Positions 61,968 to 64,000 of a stretch of 64,000 nt of DNA are shown in pieces. The DNA is from Alkalibacter mobilis. Its GTDB lineage: Bacteria > Bacillota > Clostridia > Eubacteriales > Alkalibacteraceae. Each line of letters begins with the position of its first letter. Position 1 is the first letter of the stretch. The notes below the pieces were generated by a model. It was not told the DNA's origin. It made no database searches and worked only from the letters and a program-made list of their open reading frames with translations. The DNA is taken from positions 159,498-223,497 of the forward strand of contig NZ_JADNRK010000001.1 in the NCBI RefSeq assembly GCF_015594845.1. Direction: 5' to 3'. Position numbers and translations under genes: made by a program.

Positions 61968-62999
61968 CTATTGCAGATTTTGGATCCTTTCGTAAAGATC
62001 CATATCCCACTCTGCAGTCATGCTGTCGTCTGCAAAGTAATAATCAACCACTTCTTGTCTGTAACCAGCCAGTTCTTCGTCAGTAAGTTCATAAACCGTA
62101 ACGCCTGATTCTGTCATAAATTCTTTAATGCTGTCTTCTTGAGCCTTGTATCCTTCAGTTGCAAGTTCCATGGCTTCAACCGCAGCATCCTTGAATATTT
62201 GCTGAAGTTCAGGAGTCATTTCGTCCCATTTCTTTTCGCTTATAGCCAACCACTCAGTCGAAAACATATGCTGAGACATCGTAATGCTTTTAGTTACTTC
62301 TTGAAGACTTATTTCTTTGATGTTTGCAAGCGGATTGTCTTGTCCGTTAACTACACCTGTTTGAAGAGACACATACAAATCTGAGTATGGAACTCCTACA
62401 GGGTTTCCACCAAGAGCCTCACCCATGAACAACCAAACGTCTGAATTTGGAACTCTGAATTTTACGCCGCTTAGATCGTCTCTTGTAGTTACTTTCTTGT
62501 CTTCTGTAAGGTTGATCGTTCTTGATCCAAGGTTGCATACTCCAAGTACCCTTACACCGTTGTCGGCAAGTTTTTCAAATAATTCATCAGCTATGTCGCT
62601 TTTGTAGAATGTATCCCAATGATCGCTGTTTTTAAAGATGTATGCCGAACTCAACATGTTGAATTCAGGAACGTAATCTGTCAGGAAAGAAGACTGGGTA
62701 TTCGCCATGTCAAGATTATTGCTGATAAGAGCTTGAGCTGTTTGATCTTGAGCAAACAGTGAACTTGACCAGTAAAGATCTACAGTCACTTTGCCTTCTG
62801 TCTTTTCTTCAACCAATTCCTTGAACTTCTTGTAGCCTTCGCCCAAAGGAACCGAATCTATACCTGAAGACTGGAGAGATATGCTCATTTCAGGGATACC
62901 ACCCTGATCATCCTGTCCCCCGTCACCATCATCGGATGAACATGCCGCAAAACCAAGAGTTAATACTAGAACCATCAATAACGCTAAAATCTTTTTCAT
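61968..62999 (-). CDS. dctP: TRAP transporter binding lipoprotein (DctP)
   Basis: A 343-residue DctP-family solute-binding protein with a lipoprotein signal (GFAAC, Cys at 20). Family marks: LGEGYKKFKELVEEKTEGKVTVDLY near the start, GVKFRVPNSDVWLFMGEALGGNPVGVPYSDLYVSLQTGVVNGQDNPL in the centre, with the Arg (KFRVP) that binds the substrate carboxylate. The ligand is a carboxylate; the neighbouring dehydrogenases suggest a hydroxy or sugar acid. Confidence 0.9.
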   Translation of the reverse strand: MKKILALLMVLVLTLGFAACSSDDGDGGQDDQGGIPEMSISLQSSGIDSVPLGEGYKKFKELVEEKTEGKVTVDLYWSSSLFAQDQTAQALISNNLDMANTQSSFLTDYVPEFNMLSSAYIFKNSDHWDTFYKSDIADELFEKLADNGVRVLGVCNLGSRTINLTEDKKVTTRDDLSGVKFRVPNSDVWLFMGEALGGNPVGVPYSDLYVSLQTGVVNGQDNPLANIKEISLQEVTKSITMSQHMFSTEWLAISEKKWDEMTPELQQIFKDAAVEAMELATEGYKAQEDSIKEFMTESGVTVYELTDEELAGYRQEVVDYYFADDSMTAEWDMDLYERIQNLQ

Positions 63000-63079
63000 A
63001 CTCTTCTCCTTTTTTTATAGATTGATTTTCCAACTTGTCAAGAACCTGTATCTTGAACCGTTTACATTTCATTAGATTC

Positions 63080-63124
63080 GCACGATCATCGGTTTGGATA
63101 ACTCTGGTTTTCACCGACTCGTGC
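63080..63124. other. Inverted repeat between the DapA-like gene and dctP
   Basis: GCACGA (63080-63085) pairs with TCGTGC (63119-63124), and TCGGT (63089-63093) with ACCGA (63113-63117). It may be an operator or an mRNA stem-loop before dctP. Confidence 0.45.
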
Positions 63125-63157
63125 GCTTGATCTTCACCCCCCAGCTAACAAGATCTT

Positions 63158-63880
63158 TTAAATATATGCAGAAAGTTCAACTTTCAGGTCTTCTATTTCC
63201 AAATCGCTTATATCCATAAGCGGGTGTCTCATATGAGACTTGGGCAATCCTCTCAGTGCAAGAGCTTCCTTGAAATAGCTGATGTTTGTGCCCGCTTTTA
63301 AGATATCTATAATATTGCTCGCTTTTCTCTGTAGCTGCAAAGCTTCTTCCATATCTCCCTTTTTGTAGGCATCGTAGATCGAAACGAAAATTTCCGGGAA
63401 AACTCCTGCACACCCTGAAACCGTTCCGTCACATCCGCTGATCAAGTACTGAAAGAACAATCTGTCAGCACCCACTAGAACTGAAAAATCATAGTCTTCA
63501 TTTTTGAGATATTCCATTACTCTGCCCGGATCTCCACCGCTGTATTTAATCCCTACGATGTTGGGGCAAGTCTCCACAAGTTTGCTGCACACTTCTGGAG
63601 TAATATCGTTTGTACTGCATTGAGGTATGCTGTAAAGATAAATCGGGAAATCTTCCGGCAAGCTCTTTGACACTTCCGTGTAATACTCTACCATGGTATC
63701 ATCGTTTATCCCGAAAAATGATGGTGTGACTACTCCTACTCCGTCAGCACCAATATCAAGGGCATGTTTTGACAGCCTGATAGTGTCTTTTGTAGCCAGT
63801 GCTCCCGTATGTATAAAGACTGGGATCCTTCCTGCTGTCGTCTTGACGACGGTTTCCGCCACCAGTTCACGTTTGTTGAT
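63158..63880 (-). pseudogene. DapA/NanA-family aldolase lacking its N-terminus
   Basis: The readable part covers about 240 residues of a dihydrodipicolinate synthase/KDG aldolase-family protein: GRIPVFIHTGA, GADGVGVVTPSFFG, the catalytic Tyr in IYLYSIPQ and the Schiff-base Lys in VGIKYSGGD. Family members have ~290 residues; the first ~55, with the TTGE-type motif, are missing. Homology starts at INKRELVAETVV (63880), directly after an in-frame TAA, and the bases beyond look like an IS end. A GTG at 63862 could start a short product but without the complete barrel. It was probably the aldolase of the TRAP cluster. Confidence 0.7.
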
Positions 63881-63883
63881 TTA

Positions 63884-64000
63884 TACTTAAAACTGACCCG
63901 GGATTAATGGTTAATACTGACCCACCTTGAGGTGCAAAGATTAACCAATCCTAATCTTAAAGTATGCTGAATCTTAAAAAATTAACGTTGTGAATTGACC
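63884..64000. mobile_element. Probable IS end at the window edge
   Basis: The sequence starts at the exact point where aldolase homology stops and carries repeated CTGACCC motifs (63891-63899, 63913-63921) and GAATTGACC at the very end, but no gene. Repeated short motifs near an end occur in IS21-type elements; the transposase would lie beyond the window. Inference from the break and the motifs. Confidence 0.4.

Overview
The window looks like a chromosome segment of a low-to-mid GC, anaerobic Firmicute (Clostridia, Eubacterium/Acetobacterium-like). The reasons are strong AGGAGG-type ribosome sites, frequent GTG/TTG starts, lipoprotein-anchored transporters, cobalamin riboswitches, sigma-54 regulators and a dense set of corrinoid-dependent methyltransferase genes. 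Its theme is C1 (methyl-group) metabolism on corrinoid cofactors plus the supply of the corrinoid itself. No rRNA, tRNA, CRISPR array or phage was seen.

Layout. (1) 1-1117: the end of an anti-sigma-factor-like gene and a 2[4Fe-4S] ferredoxin. (2) 1189-17024: a long corrinoid operon behind two cobalamin riboswitches in series, each with its own terminator: a repeat protein, BtuC, BtuD, CbiZ, BtuF, a CobN-type chelatase, its ChlD- and ChlI-like AAA+ subunits with an ABC exporter between them, and a radical SAM protein. (3) 17180-23244: methyltransferase module A (MtgA/MtqA-like, MFS transporter, MttB family, corrinoid protein) read leftward from a sigma-54 promoter, with its PAS/sigma-54 activator divergent. 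(4) 23397-29041: a UbiD-UbiA-UbiX set translationally coupled to a NitT/TauT-type ABC transporter. (5) 29104-39457: a BCCT carrier, then module C: corrinoid protein, GntR repressor with operators, CobW GTPase, His-tailed protein, MtgA-like protein, two nearly identical corrinoid genes and three UroD-family methyltransferases. (6) 39530-40648: a hidden gene with an in-frame UGA and a SECIS-like hairpin (probable selenoprotein), and a membrane-anchored nuclease. (7) 40770-48913: module B (two BCCT carriers, MtgA/MtqA-like, corrinoid protein, MttB family, sigma-54 activator) with divergent sigma-54 promoters and enhancer-like repeats. (8) 48974-53975: a YknXYZ/MacAB-type exporter and AzlCD. (9) 54310-56862: Fe-dependent alcohol dehydrogenase, Fic protein with palindromic operators, and a relic of a second dehydrogenase gene. 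(10) 56887-63880: a TRAP transporter with two hydroxyacid dehydrogenases, a sugar kinase and a DapA-family aldolase that has lost its N-terminus next to IS-like sequence at the window edge.

How the genes work together. In modules A and B a carrier imports a quaternary amine or similar methyl donor, an MttB-family enzyme without pyrrolysine moves a methyl group to the corrinoid protein, and the MtgA-like enzyme passes it to tetrahydrofolate. Module C has the same corrinoid and MtgA parts but UroD-fold methyltransferases, as in O-demethylase or methanol systems. The corrinoid operon would supply and remodel the B12 that all three modules use. Functions come from reading protein and DNA motifs; no database search was run.
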